Source of the DNA: Ensifer sp. USDA 6670
Lineage (GTDB): Bacteria > Pseudomonadota > Alphaproteobacteria > Rhizobiales > Rhizobiaceae
NCBI GenBank assembly: GCA_000421085.1
Contig: ATWE01000004.1
Span: forward strand, 1-64,000
Direction: 5' to 3'
Length of the DNA stretch: 64,000 bases
Shown: in pieces, positions 8,885 to 20,061 of the stretch
Position numbering within the stretch: position 1 is the stretch's first letter
Layout: each line of letters begins with the position of its first letter
The notes under the pieces: model-generated
Database searches by the model: none
Seen by the model: the letters and a program-made list of their open reading frames with translations, nothing else
What the model was told of the DNA's origin: nothing
Position numbers and translations under genes: made by a program

Positions 8885-9556
8885 ATGATCGTGGTGGTTG
8901 ATGATAGAGCTCTTGTGAAGGACGGCTACGCGTCCCTGTTCGGACGCGAGGGCGTTCCCTCGACGGGCTTCGATCCGAGGGAGTTCGGCGAGTGGGTAAG
9001 CTCCGCCGCCGATTCCGATATCGACGCGGTCGAAGCCTTCCTGATCGGGCAGGGAGAGAGCACTTTGACCCTGCCGCGCGTGATCCGGGATCGCTCCCGT
9101 GCGCCGGTCATCGCCATGAGCGACACGCCGTCGCTGGAAAACACGCTTGCGCTCTTCGATTGCGGTGTCGACGACGTCGTCCGCAAGCCGGTGCATCCGA
9201 GGGAAATCCTCGCACGCGTCGCAGCGATCCGCCGGCGTCTGACGGCCATCGCCAACTTCACGGATATCGGCCCGATCCGCGTTTTCGCCGACGGGCGCGA
9301 TCCGGAGATCAACGGCGAAGTCTTCGCGCTTCCCCGTCGCGAACGACGTATTCTCGAATATCTCGTCGCCAACCGCGGGCGCCGGGTGTCCAAGTCGCAG
9401 ATATTCAATGCGATTTACGGCATCTTCGACGAGGACGTCGAAGAGAATGTCGTCGAAAGCCACATCAGCAAGCTGCGCAAGAAACTGCGCAAGAAGCTCG
9501 GCTTCGACCCGATCGATTCCAAGCGTTTCCTTGGCTACTGCATCGACTGGAATTGA
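8885..9556 (+). CDS. rem: Motility response regulator Rem (OmpR type)
   Basis: A 223-residue regulator with an N-terminal receiver-like domain (1-118) and a C-terminal winged helix (about 128-223; [20 protein letters not shown], then [18 protein letters not shown]). The receiver starts with VVVDD but lacks a clear phospho-acceptor Asp: the third strand reads VEAFLIG. In S. meliloti Rem is the class IB activator of flagellar genes and appears to act without a partner kinase. The ATG follows GGAGGCGGGCG. Confidence 0.95.
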   Translation: MIVVVDDRALVKDGYASLFGREGVPSTGFDPREFGEWVSSAADSDIDAVEAFLIGQGESTLTLPRVIRDRSRAPVIAMSDTPSLENTLALFDCGVDDVVRKPVHPREILARVAAIRRRLTAIANFTDIGPIRVFADGRDPEINGEVFALPRRERRILEYLVANRGRRVSKSQIFNAIYGIFDEDVEENVVESHISKLRKKLRKKLGFDPIDSKRFLGYCIDWN

Positions 9557-9646
9557 GCGCCGAAGGGCAGGGCGAGAACAGCTCAAGACAGGTTCACGCA
9601 AGGCCCGGTCTCTAGTGTCGCCGCAACAAGGAAATGAGGATCCGAT

Positions 9647-10855
9647 ATGAGTCTCTACGGTACCATGAGAACGGGCGTGTCCGGCATGAACGCCCAGTCC
9701 AACCGGCTCAGCACAGTCGCCGAGAACATCGCGAACGCCAACACCACGGGCTACAAGCGCGCGTCGACGGAATTCTCATCGATGATCCTGCCGTCGGGCA
9801 ACGGATCCTATAATTCCGGCGGCGTACAGACGGAGGTGCGCTACAGCATCTCGCATCAGGGCGCGACGACCTTCACCACTTCGGCCAGCGACCTGGCGAT
9901 CGACGGCGGCGGCTTCTTCATCGTCGAAGGCGCCAACGGCCAGGAATATCTGACCCGCGCCGGCTCCTTCGTCCCGGACAGCGAAGGCAATCTGGTCAAC
10001 GCCGCCGGCTTCACGCTGATGGGCTACGAATACGAGGCCGGCGTCGACCCGACGGTCGTCGTCAACGGTTTCGATGGCCTGACGAGGGTCAACCTCGCTT
10101 CGGATGGGCTCATCGCGACCGGTTCGACCAAAGGTTCCATGGGCGCGAACCTGCCCTCGGGCGCAGCCGTTGGCGACGTTTCCACCACTTCGCTCGTCGT
10201 CTATGACAGCCAGGGCAATACCCGCATTCTGGATTTCAACTACGAGAAAACCGGGGCGAATGCGTGGTCCGTCGAGGTCGTCGACCGGACGTCGTCGACG
10301 GTTCTCGGTACACAGACCCTGAATTTCAACGCGGACGGATCCCTTACCGCGACCCCTGCCACATTGACGACATCGGCGATGACGGCCCTTCCCGGCACTG
10401 GCGCGAACCTCTCGGCCCTCACCATCGATCTGACGAAGACGACCCAGCTCGGCTACGCCTTCAATGCCGACGGCGGCACCATCGACGGCAACGCGCCGAG
10501 CAAGGTTGCCGGTTACCAGATCGACTCCGACGGTATCGTCTACGTCAAATACGAGAACGGCAAGCTCGACCCGCGCTATCGCATCGCCCTCGCCAATGTC
10601 CAGAGCCCGGACAAGCTGAAGCCGGAATCCGGCAACGTCTATTCGCAGGGCGTCGACTCCGGCGTCATCATCACCGGTTTCGCTGGATCCGGCGATTTCG
10701 GCGAAATCCTTTCCGGCGCGCTCGAAAGCTCGAATGTCGATATCGCCGAGGAACTGACGGCGATGATCGAGTCGCAGCGCAACTACACGGCAAACTCCAA
10801 GGTCTTCCAGACCGGTTCGGAGCTGCTCGAAGTTCTCGTCAATCTGAAGCGGTAA
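9647..10855 (+). CDS. flgE: Flagellar hook protein FlgE
   Basis: A 402-residue axial protein forming the hook. The N-terminal rod-type motif is MSLYGTMRTGVSGMNAQS with NIANANTTGYKR (about 27-38), and the C-terminal motif is LESSNVDIAEELTAMIESQR followed by KVFQTGSELLEVLVNLKR-like residues. The central FlaE domain spans about 165-290. The ATG is preceded by a GAGGATC ribosome binding site. Confidence 0.97.
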   Translation: MSLYGTMRTGVSGMNAQSNRLSTVAENIANANTTGYKRASTEFSSMILPSGNGSYNSGGVQTEVRYSISHQGATTFTTSASDLAIDGGGFFIVEGANGQEYLTRAGSFVPDSEGNLVNAAGFTLMGYEYEAGVDPTVVVNGFDGLTRVNLASDGLIATGSTKGSMGANLPSGAAVGDVSTTSLVVYDSQGNTRILDFNYEKTGANAWSVEVVDRTSSTVLGTQTLNFNADGSLTATPATLTTSAMTALPGTGANLSALTIDLTKTTQLGYAFNADGGTIDGNAPSKVAGYQIDSDGIVYVKYENGKLDPRYRIALANVQSPDKLKPESGNVYSQGVDSGVIITGFAGSGDFGEILSGALESSNVDIAEELTAMIESQRNYTANSKVFQTGSELLEVLVNLKR

Positions 10856-10872
10856 TTTCTACTTCGAAACTA

Positions 10873-10919
10873 AGCACTTCCGGACGAAAAGCCCGTTGCG
10901 GGCTCTTCCCGGGAGTGCT
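10873..10919 (+). other. Two-tier stem-loop between flgE and flgK
   Basis: Bases 10873-10878 and 10880-10883 pair with 10909-10912 and 10914-10919, enclosing a second perfect 6-bp hairpin (10890-10895 with 10899-10904). There is no T run, so it is more likely an RNA stability element or processing site than a terminator. Confidence 0.4.
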
Positions 10920-10939
10920 CTGAGAAAACGGTCCCCGGC

Positions 10940-12358
10940 ATGTCGCTGTCTTCTGCAATCGCCATTGCGCAATCCGCGTTCAGCACCACGGCGCAACAAA
11001 CCGCCACGGTTTCGAAGAACGTTGCCAATTCCGGCAATGCGGACTATTCGCGCCGCATGGCGATGCTCGGGACCACCCCGGGCGGCGCCCAGATCGTATC
11101 GATCTACCGGGCGCAGAACGAGGCGCTCCTCAAGCAGAACCTGATCGGCATCTCGCAGTCCGCCGCGCAGAGGAGCCTTCTGTCCGGGCTGGAGATCATG
11201 AAATCGGCGCTCGGCGGCAACGACTACGAGTCGTCGCCCTCCACCTATCTCTCGGCCTTCCGCAACAGCCTGCAGACTTTCGCGTCGACGCCCGGCAATG
11301 CGACGATCGCCGCCACGGTGGTGTCGGATGCATCGGATCTTGCCAACTCGATCAGCAAGACGTCGGCCACCGTTCAGGACCTTCGTCTCGACTCGGACAA
11401 GAAAATCGCCGAGGAGGTCGCCAATCTGAACCGCCTTCTCGCGCAGTTCGAGACGGCGAACAATGCCGTCAGACAGGCGACGGCTGCCGGAACGGACGCG
11501 ACCGCTGCGCTCGACGATCGCGACAAGATCCTGAAGCAGGTATCGGAGCTCGTCGGTATTTCCACCGTCACGCGGGCGAACAACGATACCGTCATCTACA
11601 CCTCGGGCGGCACCGTTCTCTTCGAAACTCTTCCGAGAGAAGTCACCTTTGCGCCGAAGAGCGCTTACGATGCTACCGTAACCGGCAACGGCATATTCAT
11701 CGACGGCGTGCCGCTCGCTGCCGGCAGCGGCGCCGATACCAGTGCCCAGGGCAAGCTCGCGGGCCTGCTTCAGCTGCGCGACGACATCGCTCCGAAGTTC
11801 CAGTCGCAGCTCGACGAGATGGCGCGAGGCCTCGTCACCCTGTTCAAGGAAGGCGGCTTGCCGGGGCTCTTCACCTGGGCGGGCGGAACCGTACCGGCCG
11901 CTGGCGCCGTCCAGCCGGGCATCGCCGCGAGCCTTTCGGTCAATTCCGCGGCAAAGGCCAATCCCTTCCTTCTGCGCGACGGCGGCTTCAACGGAGTCGT
12001 CTCGAACCCGGATGGCAATGCCGGATTCACCGCCCTGCTCGACGGATTCATCACCGCCATGGACGGCGACATGAGCTTCGACGGTGCGACCGGGCTCGAC
12101 GGCACGAGTTCGATCATGGAATTCGCCGCGTCCTCCGTCGGCTGGTTCGAGCAGATACGCAGCGGCGCCTCCGCCGCCGATGACAACAAGGCGGCGCTGC
12201 TGGCGCGCACGCAGGAGGCGCTCGGCAGCGTGACCGGGGTGAGCATCGACGAGGAGCTGTCGCTGCTTCTCGATTTGGAGCAGTCCTACAAGGCCTCGGC
12301 CAAGTTGATCAGTACCGTCGACGCCATGATGGCGTCGCTTCTGGAAGCCGTGAGGTAA
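10940..12358 (+). CDS. flgK: Flagellar hook-filament junction protein 1, FlgK (HAP1)
   Basis: A 472-residue axial protein linking hook and filament. The N terminus has the SSAIAIAQSAFSTTAQQTA helix followed by SKNVANSGNADYSRR, and the C terminus ends with SLLLDLEQSYKASAKLISTV and MMASLLEAVR, typical of the family. It lies 84 bases after flgE and 2 bases before flgL. It is somewhat shorter than the enterobacterial protein (547 residues), mainly in the middle domain. Confidence 0.95.
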   Translation: MSLSSAIAIAQSAFSTTAQQTATVSKNVANSGNADYSRRMAMLGTTPGGAQIVSIYRAQNEALLKQNLIGISQSAAQRSLLSGLEIMKSALGGNDYESSPSTYLSAFRNSLQTFASTPGNATIAATVVSDASDLANSISKTSATVQDLRLDSDKKIAEEVANLNRLLAQFETANNAVRQATAAGTDATAALDDRDKILKQVSELVGISTVTRANNDTVIYTSGGTVLFETLPREVTFAPKSAYDATVTGNGIFIDGVPLAAGSGADTSAQGKLAGLLQLRDDIAPKFQSQLDEMARGLVTLFKEGGLPGLFTWAGGTVPAAGAVQPGIAASLSVNSAAKANPFLLRDGGFNGVVSNPDGNAGFTALLDGFITAMDGDMSFDGATGLDGTSSIMEFAASSVGWFEQIRSGASAADDNKAALLARTQEALGSVTGVSIDEELSLLLDLEQSYKASAKLISTVDAMMASLLEAVR

Positions 12359-12360
12359 TC

Positions 12361-13404
12361 ATGAAGACGTCCTTCGTTTCTAACCTGGCGGTGCAGAACG
12401 CCATGCGCCTGACCATTCAGCAGGGTCAGGCGGAACTTCTGAAGCTCCAGACGGAGGTGACGACCGGCCGCCACGCGGATGTAGGGCTGGCGCTCGGTTC
12501 CTCGACGGCGCGTTCGGTGAGCCTGCAGCGCGAGCTGGCGCGGCTCGATACGCTCGTCGATACCAATTCCGTCGTCACCCAGCGCCTTGCCGCCTCGCAA
12601 TCTGCTCTCTCCGCGATGGCCGAAGCGGCGCAGCAGGTGCGCAACACCCTTGTCACCTTCAAGGGCAATGATGCCGCCGATCAGCTCGCAATCCAGAAGA
12701 CCGAAATACAGAGCGCCATGTCGGCCTTCTCTTCGGCCGCGAACCTGTCCTTCAACGGCGAATTTCTCTTCGCCGGCATCAACACTGACGTGAGACCCTT
12801 CGACGACTACAACGCTGCGGCGAAGTCGACCTTCGACACCGCGCTCGCTGCCTACATGTCGGCGAACGGCATTGCCTCCATGAGCGATTTCACCAAGGCT
12901 GAGATGGAGGACTTCATCACCAACACGCTCGAGCCGCTTTATGCAAGCGATGCGCAATGGGCCACGGATTGGTCCAAGGCCTCGAGCCAGAACATGACGA
13001 GCCGCATCAGCACGACGGAAGTGGTGCAGAGCTCCACCAATGCGACGACGGAAGGCTTCCGGAAATTCGCCCTCGCCAGCGTGATCGCGCTGGAACTGAT
13101 GGACGAAAATGTCAGCTCCGAGGTCCGTGCCTATATCGGTGAGACCGCGCTCGGCTATGTCGAGCAGGCCAACACGCAGATCACGGCGGAGCGCAGCACT
13201 CTCGGTATTTCCGAAGCGCGCGTGAAAAAGGCGAATACCTCCCTTCAAGCCCAGATCAAGCTGATCAACACACATATTACAGATCTCGAAGGCGTCGACA
13301 CCTACGAGGCTTCGACGCGGATGAACACGCTGCTGACGCAGGTAGAGACCTCCTACACGCTGACGGCGCGGATCCAGCGGTTGAGTTTGATAGACTTCCT
13401 CTAA
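12361..13404 (+). CDS. flgL: Flagellar hook-filament junction protein 3, FlgL (HAP3)
   Basis: A 347-residue flagellin-like axial protein. Coiled-coil terminal segments (QNAMRLTIQQGQAELLKLQ at about 15-33; MNTLLTQVETSYTLTARIQR near the C terminus) flank a variable centre with the FNGEFLFAGINTDVRPFD motif at about 131-146. It sits directly after flgK, the usual order, and precedes flaF. Confidence 0.94.
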   Translation: MKTSFVSNLAVQNAMRLTIQQGQAELLKLQTEVTTGRHADVGLALGSSTARSVSLQRELARLDTLVDTNSVVTQRLAASQSALSAMAEAAQQVRNTLVTFKGNDAADQLAIQKTEIQSAMSAFSSAANLSFNGEFLFAGINTDVRPFDDYNAAAKSTFDTALAAYMSANGIASMSDFTKAEMEDFITNTLEPLYASDAQWATDWSKASSQNMTSRISTTEVVQSSTNATTEGFRKFALASVIALELMDENVSSEVRAYIGETALGYVEQANTQITAERSTLGISEARVKKANTSLQAQIKLINTHITDLEGVDTYEASTRMNTLLTQVETSYTLTARIQRLSLIDFL

Positions 13405-13407
13405 TGA

Positions 13408-14642
<1,235 letters not shown>

Positions 14643-14648
14643 GTTCCC

Positions 14649-14915
14649 ATGAATGAGGCAGATGCCCTCGACATCGTACAGGCGGCGATCTGGACAGTGA
14701 TCGTGGCCTCGGGCCCTGCCGTTCTCGCCGCAATGGTGGTCGGCGTCGGCATCGCCTTCATCCAGGCCCTGACCCAGGTTCAGGAGATGACGCTGACATT
14801 CGTGCCGAAGATTCTCGCCGTTATGATCACGGCCGCCATTTCCGCGCCCTTCGTCGGCGCGCAGATTTCGATCTTCACCGATATCGTGTTCTCCCGGATA
14901 CAGAGCGGGTTTTAG
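14649..14915 (+). CDS. fliQ: Flagellar export gate protein FliQ
   Basis: An 88-residue membrane protein with two membrane segments (about 17-38 and 55-76) and the family motif ALTQVQEMTLTFVPKI. It is part of the FliPQR export channel. It starts 6 bases after flgD. Confidence 0.95.
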   Translation: MNEADALDIVQAAIWTVIVASGPAVLAAMVVGVGIAFIQALTQVQEMTLTFVPKILAVMITAAISAPFVGAQISIFTDIVFSRIQSGF

Positions 14916-15065
14916 CATAGAGATCGGCGAAATCCCCCCTTCGGCCTTACCGGACATCTCCCCCCGGATACCACCTTCGCGCAAGCTTGGTTCTCTAGGA
15001 CTCTGCCATACCCTTGGGCAGATCTTATGATGGCTGCCCGCCTCTCATGAAGAGACGGAAGAGAC

Positions 15066-17153
15066 ATGGCACAACAGGCGACGCTGACCATCCCGAAACT
15101 TGCACCCAAGAGCCGGGACGTCGGCTTTGCGCTCGGGATCGTGATGATCCTGTCGATCCTGTTCCTGCCCATTCCCCCCTTTCTGATCGATCTCGGCCTC
15201 GCCTTCTCCATTTCATTCTCGGTGCTGATCCTGATGGTCGCGCTCTGGATCCAGCGGCCGCTCGATTTCTCGTCCTTCCCGACGATTCTGCTGATCTCGA
15301 CCATGATCCGTCTGGCGCTGAACATCGCCACCACGCGCGTTATCCTCTCCCATGGGCATGAGGGCCATGGCGCCGCCGGCGGGGTCATCTCCGGTTTCGC
15401 CAGCCTCGTGATGTCCGGGGACTTCGTGATCGGTCTCATCGTCTTCCTCATCCTGATCACGGTGAACTTCATCGTCATCACCAAGGGTGCCACCCGTATC
15501 GCCGAAGTCGGCGCCCGTTTCACCCTCGATGCGATCCCCGGCAAGCAGATGTCGATCGATGCCGACCTCTCGGCCGGCCTGATCGAGGAGAAGGAAGCGC
15601 AGCGCCGCCGCCGGGAACTGGAGGAGGAGAGCTCGTTCTTCGGCGCGATGGACGGCGCGTCCAAATTCGTGCGCGGCGATGCGATCGCCGGCCTGATCAT
15701 CACCGCGATCAACGTCTTCGGCGGCATCATCATCGGCTACCTGCGCCACGACATGGAGATCGGCGAAGCGGCCGACGTGTTCGTCAAGCTTTCCGTCGGC
15801 GACGGCCTCGTCTCACAGATCCCGGCGTTGATCGTGTCGCTCGCCGCGGGCCTGCTCGTCTCGCGCGGCGGGACCGCCGGTTCCACCGATCAGGCGGTCG
15901 TCGGCCAGCTCAGCGGTTATCCCCGGGCGCTGATGGTTGCCTCCGGGCTGATCGTCCTGCTCTCCGTCACGCCCGGCCTGCCTTTCCTCCCCTTCGCGGC
16001 GCTTGGCGGCGGCATGGCGTTCCTCGCCTGGTTCATACCGAAGCAGATCGAGGCCGAGAAGGCGGCTAAGCGGGACGAGGAGGCGGCGAAGGCGCAGCAG
16101 AGCAAGGAAAGCGACAAGGATTCGGTCAAATCGGTGCTGAAGACCGCGGAGATCGAGCTGCTGCTCGGCAAGCAGGTCTCCACCAGGCTGCTGGGCGCCC
16201 ATCAGGAGCTTGCCTTCCGCGTCGGCAAGATGCGCCGGAAGTTCGCCCTCCAATACGGCCTCGTCGTTCCGGAGATCAAGGTCTCCGACGACATCACCAT
16301 CCCCGACAAGGCCTATCATGTCCGCATCCACGGCACCACGATCGCCTCAAACACGGTCCGCGTGGGCGAAGTGCTGGTGGTTACCGGCGGCGGGCGGCGG
16401 CCGAGTGTACCGGGCGACGACATCCGGGAACCGGCATTCGGCATGCCGGCGGTGTCGATCCTCGAGACGTTCACGGAAGACCTGAAGCGCGAGGGCTTTC
16501 ACCCGATCGACAACGTATCGGTGGTGCTGACGCATTTGAGCGAAGTGATCCGCAACAATCTCCCGCAGCTTCTCTCCTACAAGGACGTGAAGGTCCTGAT
16601 CGAACGGCTCGACCCGGAATACCGCAAGCTCGCGGACGAGATCTGTACCTCGCACATGTCCTATTCCGGCCTGCAGGCGGTGTTGAAACTGCTGCTCGCC
16701 GAACGCGTCTCGATCCGCAATCTGCATCTGATCCTCGAAGCCGTGGCGGAGCTGGCCCCGCACGTGCGCAAGACCGAGCAGATCGTCGAACATGTGCGGG
16801 TGCGCATGTCGCAGCAGCTCTGCGGCGATCTCGCGGACAACGGTGTGTTGCGCGTGCTGAGGCTCGGCAACAAGTGGGACATGGTGTTCCACCAGGCGCT
16901 GAAGCGCGACGCCAAGGGTGAGATCGTCGAGTTCGATATCGACCCGCGCCATCTCGAGGAATTCAGCGAGCAGGCGACGAAGGTAATCCGTGAACATCTC
17001 GATCGCGGCATGCCCTTCGTACTGGTAAGTTCGCCCGAATCCCGGTCTTATGTGCGCATGATCATCGAACGTCTCTTCGCCACATTGCCCGTGCTCTCGC
17101 ATGTCGAGCTCGCCAAAGGTCTCGAGATCAAGATCATCGGCTCGATTTCATGA
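15066..17153 (+). CDS. flhA: Flagellar export gate protein FlhA
   Basis: A 695-residue protein with an N-terminal membrane half of about eight segments (residues 18-330, including the FHIPEP-type region [20 protein letters not shown] and [11 protein letters not shown]) and a C-terminal cytoplasmic half that docks substrates and chaperones. Length matches the family (about 690-700). The ATG follows a GACGGAAGAGAC leader; the 150 bases between fliQ and flhA hold no gene. Its 3' end overlaps fliR (ATGA). Confidence 0.97.
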   Translation: MAQQATLTIPKLAPKSRDVGFALGIVMILSILFLPIPPFLIDLGLAFSISFSVLILMVALWIQRPLDFSSFPTILLISTMIRLALNIATTRVILSHGHEGHGAAGGVISGFASLVMSGDFVIGLIVFLILITVNFIVITKGATRIAEVGARFTLDAIPGKQMSIDADLSAGLIEEKEAQRRRRELEEESSFFGAMDGASKFVRGDAIAGLIITAINVFGGIIIGYLRHDMEIGEAADVFVKLSVGDGLVSQIPALIVSLAAGLLVSRGGTAGSTDQAVVGQLSGYPRALMVASGLIVLLSVTPGLPFLPFAALGGGMAFLAWFIPKQIEAEKAAKRDEEAAKAQQSKESDKDSVKSVLKTAEIELLLGKQVSTRLLGAHQELAFRVGKMRRKFALQYGLVVPEIKVSDDITIPDKAYHVRIHGTTIASNTVRVGEVLVVTGGGRRPSVPGDDIREPAFGMPAVSILETFTEDLKREGFHPIDNVSVVLTHLSEVIRNNLPQLLSYKDVKVLIERLDPEYRKLADEICTSHMSYSGLQAVLKLLLAERVSIRNLHLILEAVAELAPHVRKTEQIVEHVRVRMSQQLCGDLADNGVLRVLRLGNKWDMVFHQALKRDAKGEIVEFDIDPRHLEEFSEQATKVIREHLDRGMPFVLVSSPESRSYVRMIIERLFATLPVLSHVELAKGLEIKIIGSIS

Positions 17154-17902
17154 TCACCGACCCCGAGGGCACGGTTCTGGCGCTGTTTGCGGCCTTCTGC
17201 CGGATCGGGGGCTGCGTCATGATCATGCCGGGATTTTCGACCGCGCGTGTTCCCATGCAGATCCGGCTGTTCATCGCGGTGGCGCTCTCCATGGCCATCC
17301 TGCCGATCATGTGGACGGACATCTATCCGCAGGTGACGGGCAAAGGCCATGATTATCTCTACCTCGTCGCGACCGAGACCGCCATTGGCGCCGTGATCGG
17401 GCTCGTTGCTCGCTACTATGTGCTCGGTCTGCAGTTTGCCGGCACCGCGATGACCATGCTGATGGGGTTCAGTCCGCCGCCGACGGCGGACGTGCTGGAG
17501 GATACGGCGGAGAACCAGCTCACCAGCATGATCGGTTTTGCCGGGCTGATGATTCTCTTCATGCTGGATTTCCACCATGTGATTTTCGAAGCGATCGCGC
17601 AGTCCTACCGGGTGATGCCGATCGGCGCCGGCTTCGACCCGCAGGGCACGCTGATCACGCTCACCAATTCGCTCGGTCAGACCTTCATGATCATGCTCCG
17701 GCTCGCCAGCCCCTTCGTGATCTACGGCCTGCTGTTCAACGTCGCGATCGGGATGGTCAACAAGCTGGCGCCGCAGATACCGGTCTACTTCATTTCCCAG
17801 CCCTATCTCATCATGGGCGGCCTGTTCCTTCTCTATCTCGGCATCGCTGCGATGCTGCGTCTCTTTGCCGACGGCTTCGCGCCCGTCATGCAGGGTGGCT
17901 AG
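17150..17902 (+). CDS. fliR: Flagellar export gate protein FliR
   Basis: A 250-residue membrane protein with about six membrane segments and the core [20 protein letters not shown]. It completes the FliPQR pore with FliQ. ATGA overlap with flhA suggests coupled synthesis. Confidence 0.95.
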   Translation: MITDPEGTVLALFAAFCRIGGCVMIMPGFSTARVPMQIRLFIAVALSMAILPIMWTDIYPQVTGKGHDYLYLVATETAIGAVIGLVARYYVLGLQFAGTAMTMLMGFSPPPTADVLEDTAENQLTSMIGFAGLMILFMLDFHHVIFEAIAQSYRVMPIGAGFDPQGTLITLTNSLGQTFMIMLRLASPFVIYGLLFNVAIGMVNKLAPQIPVYFISQPYLIMGGLFLLYLGIAAMLRLFADGFAPVMQGG

Positions 17903-17906
17903 CTCG

Positions 17907-18302
17907 ATGAAGGCGCGGTCGGAAAAGCTGAAACGCCTGGTCGCCGTCCAGCGGCACCTGGAGCGAATGGCCGAAAGCGAAGTGGCCGAGACCGCCCGGC
18001 AGCGGACCGAACTTGCCGGAACGATCGACGTCGTGGTCGACGCCATGGGGTCGGCCCATCCGATGCATCGCGTGTTTTCAGGTCATTATGCCTCTCAACT
18101 CGGGCGCCTCGTGCAGAAGGACCAGATGCTGCTCGGAATCCAGCAGGTGCATGAAGCCCGCATGATGAAGGAACGCGCCAAGGGCGACCGGCTCGAGGAA
18201 CACATGAAGGACGCCCGGCAGTCGGAGGACCGCGAGGCCGCCGACAACTCGCTCCTCGACCTGATCGACCAGCACGTCTCGGGCGGCGCCAGCTTCCGGT
18301 AA
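17907..18302 (+). CDS. FliJ-like small coiled-coil flagellar protein
   Basis: A 131-residue charged protein almost entirely predicted helical (KARSEKLKRLVAVQRHLERM at the start; QKDQMLLGIQQVHEARMMKE at about 70-89). Its size and coiled coil fit FliJ, the export ATPase stalk, but identity is weak and inferred from context between fliR and an FlgJ-like gene. The ATG at 17907 is 4 bases after the fliR stop; a GTG at 17895 in the same frame is an alternative. Confidence 0.72.
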   Translation: MKARSEKLKRLVAVQRHLERMAESEVAETARQRTELAGTIDVVVDAMGSAHPMHRVFSGHYASQLGRLVQKDQMLLGIQQVHEARMMKERAKGDRLEEHMKDARQSEDREAADNSLLDLIDQHVSGGASFR

Positions 18303-18414
18303 GGTTGACGGGCGATAGTGCCTCAACCGGCAGCCAGCAAGGTGGCTTTCCGCTTCACGTACATCGCGTTGCCCGGCAAACGAGATGCCGGCTTCGGCTT
18401 TGAGAGGATCTGAC

Positions 18415-18969
18415 ATGGCTATTTCTCCGCCCAGCGATCTGGTGATGGACGTCGTCCGCGCGGCCGATCCGGCTGAGGTCCAGGAGGCCCAGGCGCGGCT
18501 AAAGGCCAATCGCGCGGCTTTCCAGGCGACCAGCCTCGCGGAAAATGGCGATGGCTTCGCGGCGCACGTTTCTTCGGTGCTCAATTCCTCCGAGGGATCG
18601 AGCGGACTTGGAGACATCAGCAATCGGGCCGAAGCGAAGAAGATCCCGGAGACCTATCGGAAATTCGAGGCGATGGTCCTGCAGAATTTCGTGAAATCCA
18701 TGCTTCCGAGCGAAAGCGAGAACGTCTTCGGCAAAGGCACCTCCGGCGACATCTGGAAGAGCATGATGGCCGAGCAGATCGGTGACGTGCTCGCCAAGGG
18801 CGGCGGGATCGGCATCGCCGATCAGATGGTAGGCGACGGTGCCACCGACCGGGTGAACGCCTCGCTCGACGGCGACAGCCGGAACCTCGCCGCTGGCATG
18901 GTCCAGGAATATGAGCGCAAGGCGCTCTCGTCCTTCCTGCCCAACGAGGAAAAGAAGAAGCAGGCGTGA
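18415..18969 (+). CDS. flgJ: FlgJ-like rod-binding protein
   Basis: A 184-residue protein. The C-terminal part has the rod-binding domain of FlgJ (YRKFEAMVLQNFVKSMLP at about 78-95; SGDIWKSMMAEQIGDVLAKG at about 108-127). It has no muramidase domain, as in other alphaproteobacteria; the transglycosylase encoded at 8047-8613 may supply that activity. The start at 18415 is chosen for the GAGAGGA 7 bases upstream over an in-frame ATG at 18385. Confidence 0.85.
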   Translation: MAISPPSDLVMDVVRAADPAEVQEAQARLKANRAAFQATSLAENGDGFAAHVSSVLNSSEGSSGLGDISNRAEAKKIPETYRKFEAMVLQNFVKSMLPSESENVFGKGTSGDIWKSMMAEQIGDVLAKGGGIGIADQMVGDGATDRVNASLDGDSRNLAAGMVQEYERKALSSFLPNEEKKKQA

Positions 18970-19094
18970 TGCATGTCGCCCGGACCGCGAAGCGGCTTGG
19001 CGAAATGCATTCATACCAATCGAAACAAGCGGGCGAAAGAATGCCGGGGCATCGTTCCGCCCGCGCCCTGCGATAGTGCATATGGGAGTTGATT

Positions 19095-19463
19095 ATGGAA
19101 GCTGTGGCATCCAACGACCTGCGGATCCAAAACGTTCTCGGCCGACTGGAGATGATCATCGATAATGAGAACAGCCGTATCGGTGCGGACCCCGAATTCG
19201 ACCTCAAGACGTCGAACGCTCACAAGAGCCGGTGCCTCTACGAATTGACCATGCTTCATCGCGATGCCGGACCCGGTGAGATCTCGCCGGCTTTCGCCGC
19301 GCAGACGCGCCATCTCAGGAGCAAGCTGCAGGTCAACGCGCAGAAGGTGGCGGCGCACCTTGAAGCGGTCCGCTCCGTCGTCGACCTCCTCAAGACCGCC
19401 GCCCAGGATGCGGATGCCGACGGCATCTATACCGAAGCGCAATTCCGCTATAGCGATTTCTGA
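19095..19463 (+). CDS. FlgN-like export chaperone candidate
   Basis: A 122-residue helical protein (RIQNVLGRLEMIIDNENSRI at about 9-28; LQVNAQKVAAHLEAVRSVVD). Size, helical content and place among flagellar genes resemble FlgN, the chaperone of FlgK/FlgL; this is inference. ATG with GGGAG 6 bases upstream. Its stop overlaps the next start by one base. Confidence 0.75.
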   Translation: MEAVASNDLRIQNVLGRLEMIIDNENSRIGADPEFDLKTSNAHKSRCLYELTMLHRDAGPGEISPAFAAQTRHLRSKLQVNAQKVAAHLEAVRSVVDLLKTAAQDADADGIYTEAQFRYSDF

Positions 19464-20029
19464 TGTTGAAGCTCGTCCTCACCGGAGTCTGGGTCTGCGC
19501 CGTCACGCTCGGTTCTGTTTATTTTTCGATGCAGCATGCCTCGGCGCCGGTGGTTTCGGATGCGGAGGCGGACCGGCGCGCGTCGCAGGAATATGTCCCC
19601 GGTGAGATGATAACGATCCCGTCGATCAAGGACGGTGCGGTGCAGGGCTATTTTCTTGCGAAGCTCTCCTTCTCGGCGTCGCGGGAAGGTATTGCCAGGC
19701 TGCATGCGCCTCTGCGCCAGCTCGTCACCGACGAGCTCTACGACATGCTCGTAGGCTCGAGGTTCATCGATGTCGCCGATACGGCTACGTTCGACCTGGC
19801 TGCGTTCAAGGTTGCGGTCAAAGACGGCCTCAACAGAAAGCTCGGAAGCGAGGTCATTTCGGAAGTTCTGGTCGAGCAGCTTGAGTATCTGACCAAGGAG
19901 GACGTGGAACGCGTCGCCAACAGCCAGAACCGCCCTTATCAGAAGCCTGTGCCGATCCTCGACAAAAACGGCCAGGGGGCCTCTGACCGTCTTCCGGAAA
20001 GTGCGGTACAGGCGACGAGCGCGCACTGA
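19463..20029 (+). CDS. Single-span membrane protein at end of flagellar cluster
   Basis: A 188-residue protein with an N-terminal membrane segment (MLKLVLTGVWVCAVTLGSVY) and a mainly periplasmic remainder (20-188). The topology resembles FliL (one span plus a periplasmic domain next to the stator), but no clear sequence signature was recognised. Translational coupling to the FlgN-like gene and to the flagellar series points to a motor or basal-body role. Confidence 0.8.
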   Translation: MLKLVLTGVWVCAVTLGSVYFSMQHASAPVVSDAEADRRASQEYVPGEMITIPSIKDGAVQGYFLAKLSFSASREGIARLHAPLRQLVTDELYDMLVGSRFIDVADTATFDLAAFKVAVKDGLNRKLGSEVISEVLVEQLEYLTKEDVERVANSQNRPYQKPVPILDKNGQGASDRLPESAVQATSAH

Positions 20030-20061
20030 CGCCTACAGTGCGCGTCTTGCCGGCGACTGTG

